26,938 nucleotides of DNA, from NCBI GenBank assembly GCA_964568805.1, contig CAZMRW010000065.1:1-26938 (forward strand), given 5' to 3'. The DNA comes from CAZMRW01 sp964568805 (GTDB lineage Bacteria > Pseudomonadota > Gammaproteobacteria > Methylococcales > Methylomonadaceae). Of the stretch, positions 14,501-22,130 are shown piece after piece. Made by a program: the position numbers and the translations under genes. Every line of letters begins with the position of its first letter. Positions within the stretch are counted from its first letter, which is position 1. The notes below the pieces were generated by a model. That model was not told the DNA's origin. It saw only the letters and a list, made by a program, of their open reading frames with translations, and did not search any database.

Positions 14501-16599
14501 GAGAGCTGAGGATCGATATCGCGTCCCCCAGCCAGTTTTGACAAACAATTCAGCAGCTTTTGCTGGCTCACCGGTTTACTTAAAAAATAGTTGATATGGC
14601 TGAGGCGCTCTTGATTGCCGTTGGAGTCGAGCAAGATGTTTTCCGGACTCAGCAACACAATAGACAACGGAGGAATCCGCGGTTCGTCAGCAATAGTCTG
14701 TGCCAGTGCTATACCGTTCATATCCGGCATTTGCCAGTCCATCAGTGCAATGTTGAACGGTTTCTGCTGACGAGCGGCATCCATCAGGGAAGCCAGCGCA
14801 TGAGTGCTGCTATCCGTACCATAACAACGTAAACCCCAGCGCTCAAACTGCTCTTGTAAGAGTGCCCGATTCGTGGTGTTATCATCAACAATCAGCACCG
14901 ACAAATCCTTCAGGAGATTAAAGTCGGGTTTAGTTATGACCGATTCAGGACTCAGCTTCATGGACAACGTAAAGAAGAAACGACTGCCCTCGCCGACCTT
15001 GCTATCCAGTTCAAGTTTGCCGCCCATTAACTCGACCAATTGCCTGGAGATTGTCAACCCTAGGCCGGTACCACCGTAGCGGCGGGTAATGGAACCGTCA
15101 ATTTGGGTAAAACTTTCGAAAATATGCTTTTGCAAGTCGGGAACAATACCCGGCCCGGTATCAAGGACCTCGAAACAAAGCGATACGCCATGGTCCGTTG
15201 AAACAGGCTCCGTACGACTGACTTTAAGCTGTATTTCTCCCCGTTCGGTAAATTTGATGGCATTACCCAGAAGATTAAACAGGATTTGCCGTAACCGTTC
15301 GCCGTCGCCTTCGACAACCCCTAATTCATCAGGCAAATTCAGGATCACTTCCAAACCTTTGTGGTAAGCCTGCAGGGAAAGCATCTCCACTGTTTCTTCC
15401 AGTAACTGCCGCAAATCGAAGTTGTAACCGGCCAATTGAAATTTGCCCGCTTCAATTTTGGAAAAATCCAGGATATTGTTGATGATCCCCAGCAGGGATT
15501 CGGCTGAGCGGAAAGCGGTTGTAGCCAGTTTCTGCTGACGCGTGTCCAGTCGGGTATCCAGCAATAATTCAGTCATGCCCAGCACGCCGTTCATCGGCGT
15601 CCGAATTTCATGGCTCATTGTCGCCAGAAACTCGCTCTTTGCTTTGCTGGCAGCTTCGGCGTCTTCTTTTGCGATGAGCGCCTCGGCCGTGGTTTTTTCC
15701 AGTTGCCGGTTTTTATCGACCAATTCGGCGGTACGCTCCAGTACTTGCTGCTCCAGGTGTAATCTATAATCGGTCAACTGGTTATCCCGCCGATCAATCT
15801 CGGAGAGCATGTTATTGAAGACCCTGGCAAGCTGTCCGAATTCATCCCTTCCGGAATCCTCAACCCGACTCGTGTAATCTTTTTTTATGGAGACTTGATT
15901 CATCACCTGCATCAATTTCAGCATAGGTAATGAAAATATTTTCTGGAGTTTGGTTGATAATAAAAGAATGACCAGGAGCGTTGTCAAAATAATGAATACG
16001 ACAATCCCATAATAGCTATTCAAATTCTCCCTTAGCTTGGAAAGATTATTGATCAGATGAACACTGCCAATGGTTTGGTTGTTCAAATGGATTGGATAAA
16101 GAAGATGCAATAAGCCGTGATCATCATACTGAAAATAGCCGGTTGGCTTATTATCATCCGGGGGATTAACAGAGAAACTTTTTGTAATCAGACGCAACCA
16201 TGAATTTTCCGGGAGATCTTGATTCGGCAAAACTGACCCATTTTCCGCAAAAGCTTGCAGTTTTTTTTCGTCCCAAGGTTTGCTGGTTGACGATAACGCG
16301 TATTCGGCAAAAACCTTACCTTTTGTATCGTATATCCGGCCTGAAACGATATCCGATCTGGAGCGTAAAACCACCAGAGAATCATTGGCGGTTTTATGGT
16401 CGTTAAAAGCCAATGCAACAGCAGAATTCCACGCCAAAACGCTGGCTAAGGTAGACATTTCCCCTTCAACGGCGCGTTTAAGGCTGTCGTATTGAAAAGT
16501 GACCATGGCAACGGTGATCAAAAGCATCGCAAAAATGGCCGTAACAGACATTATCAATCTAAGCTTGGTGCGGATGGAGATATTGCGAAGATCAAACAT
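11575..16599 (-). CDS. Giant CHASE8-HAMP hybrid histidine kinase with Hpt, three receivers, PAS, GGDEF and EAL
   Basis: Inner-membrane signalling protein of 1674 residues. Order: span 1 (14-35), periplasmic CHASE8-like domain (about 36-190, with VLAWNSAVALAFNDHKTA and GKVFAEY), span 2 (197-215), HAMP (216-270), coiled coil, HisKA (His330 in MSHEIRTPMNG), HATPase (Asn446, Asp480, GGTGLGL at 509-515), receiver 1 (Asp621), receiver 2 (Asp767), Hpt (His920 in AHSFKSS), receiver 3 (Asp1044), PAS (1125-1235), GGDEF (1327-1331, with RxxD inhibitory site 1318-1321), EAL (Glu1455). All phosphorylation sites look intact. EAL has Asn1514, Glu1546, Asp1574, Asp1575, Lys1595 and Gln1651, but the glutamate of the AEGVE motif is Gly1631. 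So an active, product-inhibited diguanylate cyclase is likely, and phosphodiesterase activity is doubtful. It lies 22 bases after the YfiR gene and is the distal gene of that operon. Confidence 0.95.
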   Translation of the reverse strand: MFDLRNISIRTKLRLIMSVTAIFAMLLITVAMVTFQYDSLKRAVEGEMSTLASVLAWNSAVALAFNDHKTANDSLVVLRSRSDIVSGRIYDTKGKVFAEYALSSTSKPWDEKKLQAFAENGSVLPNQDLPENSWLRLITKSFSVNPPDDNKPTGYFQYDDHGLLHLLYPIHLNNQTIGSVHLINNLSKLRENLNSYYGIVVFIILTTLLVILLLSTKLQKIFSLPMLKLMQVMNQVSIKKDYTSRVEDSGRDEFGQLARVFNNMLSEIDRRDNQLTDYRLHLEQQVLERTAELVDKNRQLEKTTAEALIAKEDAEAASKAKSEFLATMSHEIRTPMNGVLGMTELLLDTRLDTRQQKLATTAFRSAESLLGIINNILDFSKIEAGKFQLAGYNFDLRQLLEETVEMLSLQAYHKGLEVILNLPDELGVVEGDGERLRQILFNLLGNAIKFTERGEIQLKVSRTEPVSTDHGVSLCFEVLDTGPGIVPDLQKHIFESFTQIDGSITRRYGGTGLGLTISRQLVELMGGKLELDSKVGEGSRFFFTLSMKLSPESVITKPDFNLLKDLSVLIVDDNTTNRALLQEQFERWGLRCYGTDSSTHALASLMDAARQQKPFNIALMDWQMPDMNGIALAQTIADEPRIPPLSIVLLSPENILLDSNGNQERLSHINYFLSKPVSQQKLLNCLSKLAGGRDIDPQLSQQPILPPDEPVQQTMAGNILLAEDNPINQDVGVGMLHALGYRTDVVKNGQEAINAYSQGHYDLILLDCHMPEMGGMEAASRIRQVEQSIPGQQRTPIIALTADIQQGIAEQCLDAGMDDYLSKPFSKHQLHDMLVKWLSIVPQPAPESMQKLTADSSGKPGSGTFNQAALANLRNLTGPAGENLLNKTIALFQSSAPRDLARMREALLQGDADKLTKLAHSFKSSCASLGVQFLSDCAASIEAIGKQGRTTDVENLLAAMESGLPGFMTALDKEISLPYSGAKTELPAGGLSNNRILLVDDDPDFRFITGEVIRAAGFIVDEAASGQEALEKIKRECPDVVLLDAIMQDLDGFQTCRLLKQEPAMADVPIIMSTGLGDIDSINMAFDAGASDFIVKPLNYRILIHRLSFILRAGQNTAELRDSKLKLAAAQRIARLGYWIWDTQHQRFQISEHLAELCGITPDDFDGTFDGFMKLIHPEDRYLVKNVINAASHSKTVQHTEYRLAQPEGMLVHQEIEAPADDSEAIITGTVQDITHKKESEKQIHRLAYYDTLTGLASRAYYEERIEDFIRTASRRKEQFAFLFLDLDGFKVINDSFGHHIGDKFLEAIAQRLKSVVRDVDFVARLGGDEFCIIMDNISHDDSVIEVADRCLSKVCQPLILENQQFIPKVSIGIAIYPRDGNNETELKKAADAAMYAAKQAGKQRYFFYAADMAQQIKRRMEKERQLREALAEGQFRLYYQPQISLKSGRMVGVEALIRWHHPELGIIYPDDFIPLAEQLGLIVDMGNWALKTACRQLAEWHQAGIPLIQVAVNISPCHFQSNIFLDGIRDILRQTEVPAGYLELEVSESSMHSEVNIDIFKQLRSLGVRIAIDDFGTGYSQLSSLKNLPLDTLKIDKIFVNEVLHNHHTSLLLGTIIGLANALEYNLIAGGVETREQVLAMHGLGCHIIQGYFFSQPVQAGDIPALMKVDFRV

Positions 16600-16621
16600 A
16601 AATCCCGGTCACTTGTGATGT

Positions 16622-17212
16622 CTAAAAAACGATATGGGCTAACTTTAAAACTCGGGAACTAATTTTCAAACGAGCTTGTTCAGCTAAATTCAGGTTAATA
16701 TTCAACTCTATCTTGTCATCGCCTTTCTGCAAATTGACTATGCTTTTAAACGTCGTGAGATGATTGATATCGTCAATTGTCAAAATGGGCTTGCCCGCTG
16801 TCGCGGCATGAATCTGAGACAACCGGATTCGATCCTGGTTGCCTAGAAAAATAATATGGCAGGGAACAATTTTCCTGGAACGGGTAATATCGACGATGTT
16901 AAGCCCGCGTGGCCCTATTTTTTTTTCAGAAATCTGCATAAACGCCTCTTGTACGATGTTATCTCCGATAACGCAAAGATTAATCGGCGCATCCGGCTTG
17001 TTAAAAGCTTCCGCGGGCCATTCGGTCAATAGGACCAAATTCAGAATCAAAGCTGTTTTAACATCATATTCCTCCATGGTTTCCATAGACTGGGACAAAG
17101 AGGAACTCATCAGAAGGCTAACTAAGGATAGCAGAAAATATCGTTTGATTGGCGAAGTCCTTTTCAGCCGCGCTCTTAGGTGGTCTTTTTTTGACCTGGG
17201 AGTCGATATCAT
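16622..17212 (-). CDS. YfiR-family periplasmic protein (DUF4154)
   Basis: Predicted periplasmic repressor-type protein, 196 residues. A basic N-terminus and hydrophobic stretch (YFLLSLVSLLMSSSL, residues 25-39) form the export signal, with a longer than usual n-region; an internal start is possible since the ATG at 17212 lacks a clear ribosome binding site. The mature part has the family blocks YDVKTALILNLVLLTEWP, INLCVIGDN, GKPILTIDD and the C-terminal LKISSRVLKLAHIVF. In Pseudomonas YfiR binds the periplasmic part of the cyclase YfiN and represses it, and is sequestered by YfiB. Cys80 and Cys118 correspond in spacing to the first disulfide of Pseudomonas YfiR; the second pair is missing. 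The kinase downstream carries the matching CHASE8 domain, and no YfiB gene is present. Confidence 0.88.
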   Translation of the reverse strand: MISTPRSKKDHLRARLKRTSPIKRYFLLSLVSLLMSSSLSQSMETMEEYDVKTALILNLVLLTEWPAEAFNKPDAPINLCVIGDNIVQEAFMQISEKKIGPRGLNIVDITRSRKIVPCHIIFLGNQDRIRLSQIHAATAGKPILTIDDINHLTTFKSIVNLQKGDDKIELNINLNLAEQARLKISSRVLKLAHIVF

Positions 17213-17271
17213 ATCTGCAATTATTCAACCAAGTGAAATCACATCGTTGCAGTCATATTTCCGGTAACCCA

Positions 17272-19284
17272 TTAAAATTTCCATGCGATTTTCCCGTAAA
17301 CGCCCCGCGGTATTTCCGTATATCCCAAAAAAGTTTCACTGACCGATTCGAGATGGCTGCCATCAAGCAAATTCTGGCCTGTCACAGAGAGTTCGATATC
17401 TTTAACAGGCTTCCAGCCTAAACGCATGTCGAGAGTCACATAACTGTCGATGACGACGGGGCTCTGAATATTAAAAGTTGAATTGCTATCAATATAGCGC
17501 AGCCATAAATCCAGATTGACAGTGTTCCAGGGATTGATGGAACTTCGAAGTGAGACCTTTTGCTCAGGGGAAACGGCTTCCTTGAATAATTCATTGGACT
17601 CCAGCTCGGTTTCAATCAAACTGTAGCTTAAATCCCAGCGCCACCAGTCCAGCATTGTCCAGGATGCGGTGGTTTCAAATCCATATGTCTCGCCTTCGCT
17701 TCCGTTATTGGCAAAAATCGGTTGACTGATAGCAGCGCCAATGATGGAAGGAAATCCCATTTCAAACGAACGCAGACGATCATAGTCGTTATAGAAAGCG
17801 GCCGCGTCCAGTGACAGGGCATTAGAAACAGTGAAGCGATAACCGAGTTCATAAGCCAGCAGCACCTCGGCCTTCCCATTCTTATTGCCGTTAACAGTCA
17901 CCGCAACCGGAAACGGCGTGGGATTAGCGGCTGAATTTGCCGGCTCGACACCAGCCAGCAGCCGTAAGTCACTATCGATGGCAGAAGGCGTTCTTACCGC
18001 TCGGGATATGGCCGCCCATACCCTGTGGCTGCGGTGCGGCGCCCACATTATCCTGGCCGTCGGCTGGACTTCAAATCCGGTGTAATTATTGTGTTCGAAT
18101 TTTGATCCCAGCGTTAACCATAATGTATTTTCAATCAGGGCTAATTCATTCTGTAAAAAAGCGCTGTAAAGAGGGTCTCCACGCTTTAGCGGATCCACTA
18201 TAAAGGTTTCAGGGCGGGTTAATTTGTTATCAGAACGTGTGTAGCGGTATCCGAGCCCCCAAATAATTTCATTCCAGTCATTTAGCTCAAAACGATTTTG
18301 AAAATCGATATCGAAGGTATTCCGCGTTTCATGATCGAAACCTTCCTTACGGCTGTAGACATCATAATAGAATTGCAACGTGGAATCGGACGTGTTTGAA
18401 AAGATATGATGTATCCTGCCCACGACATTGCCACCATATGCCCTGGTGGTATCATCAATAAATTCGGTAAAAGCAGGACCTTGAAGCGATGCCAGATTCA
18501 GATCTTGATTGATATTGCTGTGATAAATATCGCCCTGAAAGGTGACCGAGTCACGATCGGACCAAAGCGAATCAATACGAAAACCTCCCTGCACCTTATC
18601 CCAGCCATCGCCGGCATCCGCTCCTGACGGTTTATTGAACTCATCCCTAAGAAAGCCTTTGACATAGGCTCTACCGGTGGTGTCTTCACCTAATTGAGCA
18701 CCATATCGGAACGAACCGAAACCTAATTCCTTGTTGCCTCCACCTGCCGAAATCAGACCGCCTTGGGTATCGGCAGTATGCTTGGTGATGATGTTAATAA
18801 CGCCATTGACCGCATTGGCGCCCCACAATGTCGCGCCCGGCCCTCTAATGACTTCGATCCGGTCAACGTCTTCCAGCATGACATCCTGATTCTCCCAGTA
18901 AACGCCCGAAAAAGACTGCGTGTAAATACTGCGACCATCGATAAGCACCAGGAGTTTATTGGCAAATCGGCCATTAAAACCGCGGGAACTGACCGCCCAT
19001 TTATTCGCATCGATGCGGGCAACATCGAGACCGGGAGCCATCCGCAATGCATCCGGCACATTGGTCACTCCTGATCGTTTGATGTCTTCATTACTGATAA
19101 CAAAGATTGCTGCGCTGGCATCGGAGAGCGGTTGGGCTTTTTTAGAAACCGTGGTCACTTGCACATTCATCAAATCTTCAATGTTCAGGTCATAGACATC
19201 CTTCTCGCCGGCTGAAATCAAGTTTGGCAAGCACAACAACATGCCTGTCAACCAATACGAAAAATGAGATGTCTTTAGCATCAT
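17272..19284 (-). CDS. TonB-dependent outer-membrane receptor of the YfiR-kinase operon
   Basis: A 670-residue receptor with signal peptide (about 1-25), a TonB-box-like DVYDLNIEDLMNVQVTTV region, a plug with AIFVISNEDIKRSG, DALRMAPGLDVARID, SSRGFNGRFANKLLVLIDGR, DRIEVIRGPGATLWGANAVNGVINI, and a beta barrel ending in Phe (YGKIAWKF). The VLIDGR and GANAVNGVINI blocks are typical of vitamin B12/colicin-type and related TonB receptors rather than of the Fiu-like receptor elsewhere in this window, so the two do not look like recent duplicates. Substrate cannot be assigned. Start is either of two adjacent ATGs at 19284 and 19281. It is followed after 59 bases by the YfiR gene, and the three genes probably form one envelope-spanning sensing operon. 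Confidence 0.92.
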   Translation of the reverse strand: MMLKTSHFSYWLTGMLLCLPNLISAGEKDVYDLNIEDLMNVQVTTVSKKAQPLSDASAAIFVISNEDIKRSGVTNVPDALRMAPGLDVARIDANKWAVSSRGFNGRFANKLLVLIDGRSIYTQSFSGVYWENQDVMLEDVDRIEVIRGPGATLWGANAVNGVINIITKHTADTQGGLISAGGGNKELGFGSFRYGAQLGEDTTGRAYVKGFLRDEFNKPSGADAGDGWDKVQGGFRIDSLWSDRDSVTFQGDIYHSNINQDLNLASLQGPAFTEFIDDTTRAYGGNVVGRIHHIFSNTSDSTLQFYYDVYSRKEGFDHETRNTFDIDFQNRFELNDWNEIIWGLGYRYTRSDNKLTRPETFIVDPLKRGDPLYSAFLQNELALIENTLWLTLGSKFEHNNYTGFEVQPTARIMWAPHRSHRVWAAISRAVRTPSAIDSDLRLLAGVEPANSAANPTPFPVAVTVNGNKNGKAEVLLAYELGYRFTVSNALSLDAAAFYNDYDRLRSFEMGFPSIIGAAISQPIFANNGSEGETYGFETTASWTMLDWWRWDLSYSLIETELESNELFKEAVSPEQKVSLRSSINPWNTVNLDLWLRYIDSNSTFNIQSPVVIDSYVTLDMRLGWKPVKDIELSVTGQNLLDGSHLESVSETFLGYTEIPRGVYGKIAWKF

Positions 19285-19600
19285 AGCTTAAGCAAATTTG
19301 GCGCCATCTATATTGAAAAACAGTAATAGATTAAAGTGTAGGCCAAATAAATGATCTGACCAAAAATCCATACTGTTCCAGGGGTTGAAAATCGCATTAC
19401 TGACGTCGTACATGGCTATACAGATTTTTGCCAATGACTTCAACCGATTGATAAAGGAACTTTCATCAACCTGTAACTTAATGATGATTAAAAAATAAAT
19501 GCCTGTTAGCGGGTTCTTTAGACTGATCCGAATGAATGCAAGCGCTTATTCAAACGGCATTATTATAGAATGATATGTATCATCCTATTTTAAACTCCCT
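19285..19600. promoter_or_regulatory. Intergenic control region with palindromic operator candidate
   Basis: These 316 bases separate gspB from the receptor operon, both on the minus strand, and contain no gene. A palindrome ATGATA-TG-TATCAT lies at 19570-19583. Directly downstream on the minus strand is a perfect TATAAT (19567-19562), so the palindrome occupies the -10/-35 spacer of a possible promoter; no good -35 accompanies it. The palindrome is even-centred and does not match the Fur consensus well. The leader to the receptor ATG would be near 270 bases, otherwise without evident structure. I saw no clear terminator for gspB. Confidence 0.4.
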
Positions 19601-20395
19601 TCAAGGCCGTTCGATTTGAAATAGTTGATTTTGATAACTGACGACCAGACTTTGTGGACGTATATCCTTAATTTCCACGGCATCTTTTGTTTGCTGTCCG
19701 GCTTTATATTTAGCCATGTTGATCATGACAAAGCGTTCTGAGGGTTCTGAAGAATAGACAAATACGTTGATCGCCATTTTCGGCACCGATTGGCGGAATT
19801 CATACGGCAGTTCATAAAAAAACGGAATCTTGTTTTCGGGCAATGGCGCCGGTCCCGGAGTTTTCTCTTTGCTCTGGACAGGTACGGATATTGTTTTTTC
19901 CTCTTGTCCGGCCAAAATTACCGGCTTCTCTTCTTTTTCAATGGACGATTTTTTGACCTGAGGCAACGCATCCTGTTTGAAAGCGGTATACGGTTTGGCG
20001 CTAAACGAAGGTGATTGCGACCGCCTTTCCGTCGGTTTATTAGCTGTAATAACCTGCCCTGCTGACGCCGATGCCGGTACCGGCGATGTTGCCGATTGTT
20101 GTTCCGGCGCTCGTTTCATTTTGGCGATCGGCTTGTCTTCAGGCTTGACCGCGACTGCGGCATTCGTTTGCGGATTAGGAGATTGGTGAGTTGCAGAAGG
20201 TGCAAGCGTTTTTTGCGCATACCAGATAAAACCGGCAACGATCAGCACATTGCAAAGAATGGCTGCACTGATCCATTTGGCCTTTTTGCGGCTTTGCCCT
20301 GGCGGCTGCGCAAGGAGTCTGTCGGTCACCGTTTCAGGCTGCAGCGCCAGCCGCTCCTGCTCTGATTTTCGTAAGGCATTAAGAATATATGACAT
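19601..20395 (-). CDS. gspB: GspB/ExeB-family secretin assembly factor
   Basis: Inner-membrane protein of 264 residues. The N-terminus MSYILNALRKSEQER is the hallmark of GspB proteins. One span follows at about residues 40-60 (WISAAILCNVLIVAGFIWYA), then a Pro/Ala/Lys-rich low-complexity periplasmic linker, then the C-terminal T2SSB domain (LPYEFRQSVPKMAINVFVYS, then SLVVSYQNQLFQIERP). With GspA it helps insert the type II secretion secretin, or related pilus secretin, through peptidoglycan. It starts four bases after the gspA stop codon, so the pair is coupled. No other type II secretion genes are in the window. Confidence 0.88.
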   Translation of the reverse strand: MSYILNALRKSEQERLALQPETVTDRLLAQPPGQSRKKAKWISAAILCNVLIVAGFIWYAQKTLAPSATHQSPNPQTNAAVAVKPEDKPIAKMKRAPEQQSATSPVPASASAGQVITANKPTERRSQSPSFSAKPYTAFKQDALPQVKKSSIEKEEKPVILAGQEEKTISVPVQSKEKTPGPAPLPENKIPFFYELPYEFRQSVPKMAINVFVYSSEPSERFVMINMAKYKAGQQTKDAVEIKDIRPQSLVVSYQNQLFQIERP

Positions 20396-20399
20396 GACT

Positions 20400-22055
20400 T
20401 TAATCGGTAGTGATTAATCGGGGCGCCGTTGTTGAACCCGACTGATTGTCCAGATGGAATAGGGTTTGCAGTCCCGCTTTTCCGTCCTCGAATAAATTAT
20501 GCTGACGTTGAAAATTTTTGACGCGAATTGTTAATGCCTGATCAAAAAAACGCGGCTGTTTGACCGGCGTGTCGATACCATCAAAAACAGCCAACTGCTG
20601 ACGTAACCAGAGTACCTGATCGGATGATTGTCCCGGGTAAATCATCTTGACATCCGCAATAGGCGAAATCCAGGGTATCAGATAATTGCCGCTCCAGTAA
20701 CTCAGGACATCCGCCAAGGGAAACGCTAAATCCTGATTAATATGCAGTATCTGCTGATTTTGACGAAAACCGGTCATCAGAGCCCAGCGTTTTGCACCGT
20801 CAGCCAAGGTAAACTCTAATATAGCCGGACGGTTAATCGACAGCAGATCCTTCCAACCGCCCCTGCCAAACAGGCAGTTGATGCCCTGCGCTGTCAACGA
20901 ATCGCACTCGATCAAACCTGTTGCCGGAGGCGTGTGTCCCAACAATAACAGCGCATTGGTCAATCCGGCATTCAACGTCAACTCGGGATTCAGAAGCCAG
21001 GCATCAAACTTTAATGGTTCGGCGACGGCCGCGGCTTCACTTTTTGCCTGGACTTCAGGCTTGGCGGCTTGAGTTCTCATGACAGGTTCAGGTTTTGCCG
21101 CAAGCTCAGACTGTTTTTCAACAGCATTGATGCTTGCTTTAACATCCGGCCTGACTCTCAGATGGTAAACATAATATCCACCAGCGATGAGACCGCATGA
21201 CAACAACAAAGCAAGCGAAAAAATCAGGCGCCTGCGGTGCTGATCGGCCGATGCCAATGTTTCACGGGCGGCGACCTGAATAATCTTGGGCGTGATGACC
21301 CGGACATCATTCGCATATGCGCCAAGCAGGGCGCGGTCGCAAAGTATGTTGATGATTCTGGGGATACCCGACGATAATTTATAAATTTTTCTGATCGCGT
21401 TATTTTTAAAGAGTTCTGGATTGCCATTGCAAACAAGCAGTCGGTGGCGTATGTAGGCGCGAGTTTCCGCAAACGATAACGGCAATAAATGATAACGGGC
21501 GGTAATCCGCTGATTCAGCTGGCGCAATTCCTGCCGCTTTAACAACTGCTTCAGTTCGGGCTGACCCACCAGAATGATTTGCAGCAACTTGGTTTTGCTG
21601 GTTTCAAGATTAGTCAACAAGCGGATTTGCTCCAAAACCTCCATACTGAGATTTTGCGCTTCATCAATCAGCAAAACAGTGCGTCTGCCGTTGGCATGAG
21701 CGTTGATCAGGTGCTGGTTTAACGCATCGACCAGCGTTTTTAGCGAGGGCTGATTTTTGTTGTAGGAGATGCCCAGTTCATCACAAATGGTCGCGAGCAA
21801 TTCGATTGCATTCAATTTTGGGTTCAATATCAAGGCGATATCAATATTTTTGGGCAGTTCTTGCAACAAACAGTGGCACAGCGTGGTCTTACCCGTGCCG
21901 ACTTCGCCTGTTAACGAGACGAAACCTCCGCCTATCGTAATCCCGTATAACAGGTGCGCCAATCCTTCCTGATGACGGGCGCTCATATACATAAAATGCG
22001 GATCAGGCGCAATCGAAAAGGGTAATTCCGTAAAATGGAAATATTGATTATACAA
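20400..22055 (-). CDS. gspA: GspA/ExeA-family AAA ATPase with peptidoglycan-binding domain
   Basis: Predicted 551-residue inner-membrane ATPase that works with GspB. Counting from TTG at 22055: N-terminal LPFSIAPDPHFMYMSARHQEG block, Walker A GEVGTGKTT (50-58), Walker B LLIDEAQ (Asp131, Glu132), a lid with GIPRIINILCDRAL, a membrane span at about 274-297, a periplasmic peptidase-C39-like segment, and a C-terminal peptidoglycan-binding domain (VLWLRQQLAVFDG, then FQRQHNLFEDGKAGLQTL). The frame opens at another TTG six codons upstream; no ATG is available in the first 20 codons. I prefer the second TTG because it gives the family N-terminus M-Y-x-x-Y-F. Neither has a good ribosome binding site. 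Divergent from the DUF3014 gene. Confidence 0.88.
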   Translation of the reverse strand: MYNQYFHFTELPFSIAPDPHFMYMSARHQEGLAHLLYGITIGGGFVSLTGEVGTGKTTLCHCLLQELPKNIDIALILNPKLNAIELLATICDELGISYNKNQPSLKTLVDALNQHLINAHANGRRTVLLIDEAQNLSMEVLEQIRLLTNLETSKTKLLQIILVGQPELKQLLKRQELRQLNQRITARYHLLPLSFAETRAYIRHRLLVCNGNPELFKNNAIRKIYKLSSGIPRIINILCDRALLGAYANDVRVITPKIIQVAARETLASADQHRRRLIFSLALLLSCGLIAGGYYVYHLRVRPDVKASINAVEKQSELAAKPEPVMRTQAAKPEVQAKSEAAAVAEPLKFDAWLLNPELTLNAGLTNALLLLGHTPPATGLIECDSLTAQGINCLFGRGGWKDLLSINRPAILEFTLADGAKRWALMTGFRQNQQILHINQDLAFPLADVLSYWSGNYLIPWISPIADVKMIYPGQSSDQVLWLRQQLAVFDGIDTPVKQPRFFDQALTIRVKNFQRQHNLFEDGKAGLQTLFHLDNQSGSTTAPRLITTD

Positions 22056-22073
22056 AACGTTGAAACTATTCAA

Positions 22074-22105
22074 ACAATAACGAAATAATTACGGTTATTG
22101 TAACC
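22074..22105. promoter_or_regulatory. Inverted repeats in the gspA / DUF3014 divergent promoter region
   Basis: ACAATAAC (22074-22081) and GTTATTGT (22094-22101) are perfect inverted repeats separated by 12 bases. Overlapping them, GGTTA-TTG-TAACC (22093-22105) is a tighter perfect palindrome. They fall in the short gap between two divergent genes, where a shared operator would be expected. No known consensus was recognised. Confidence 0.4.
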
Positions 22106-22130
22106 TAACCACTGCCCACGGTCTTAAAAT

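Noticed and set aside
19570..19583. Third Fur box upstream of the receptor-YfiR-kinase operon
   Set aside because: The palindrome has an even centre and matches the 19-bp Fur consensus poorly compared with the two sites at 7611 and 11475; kept only as an unidentified operator candidate.
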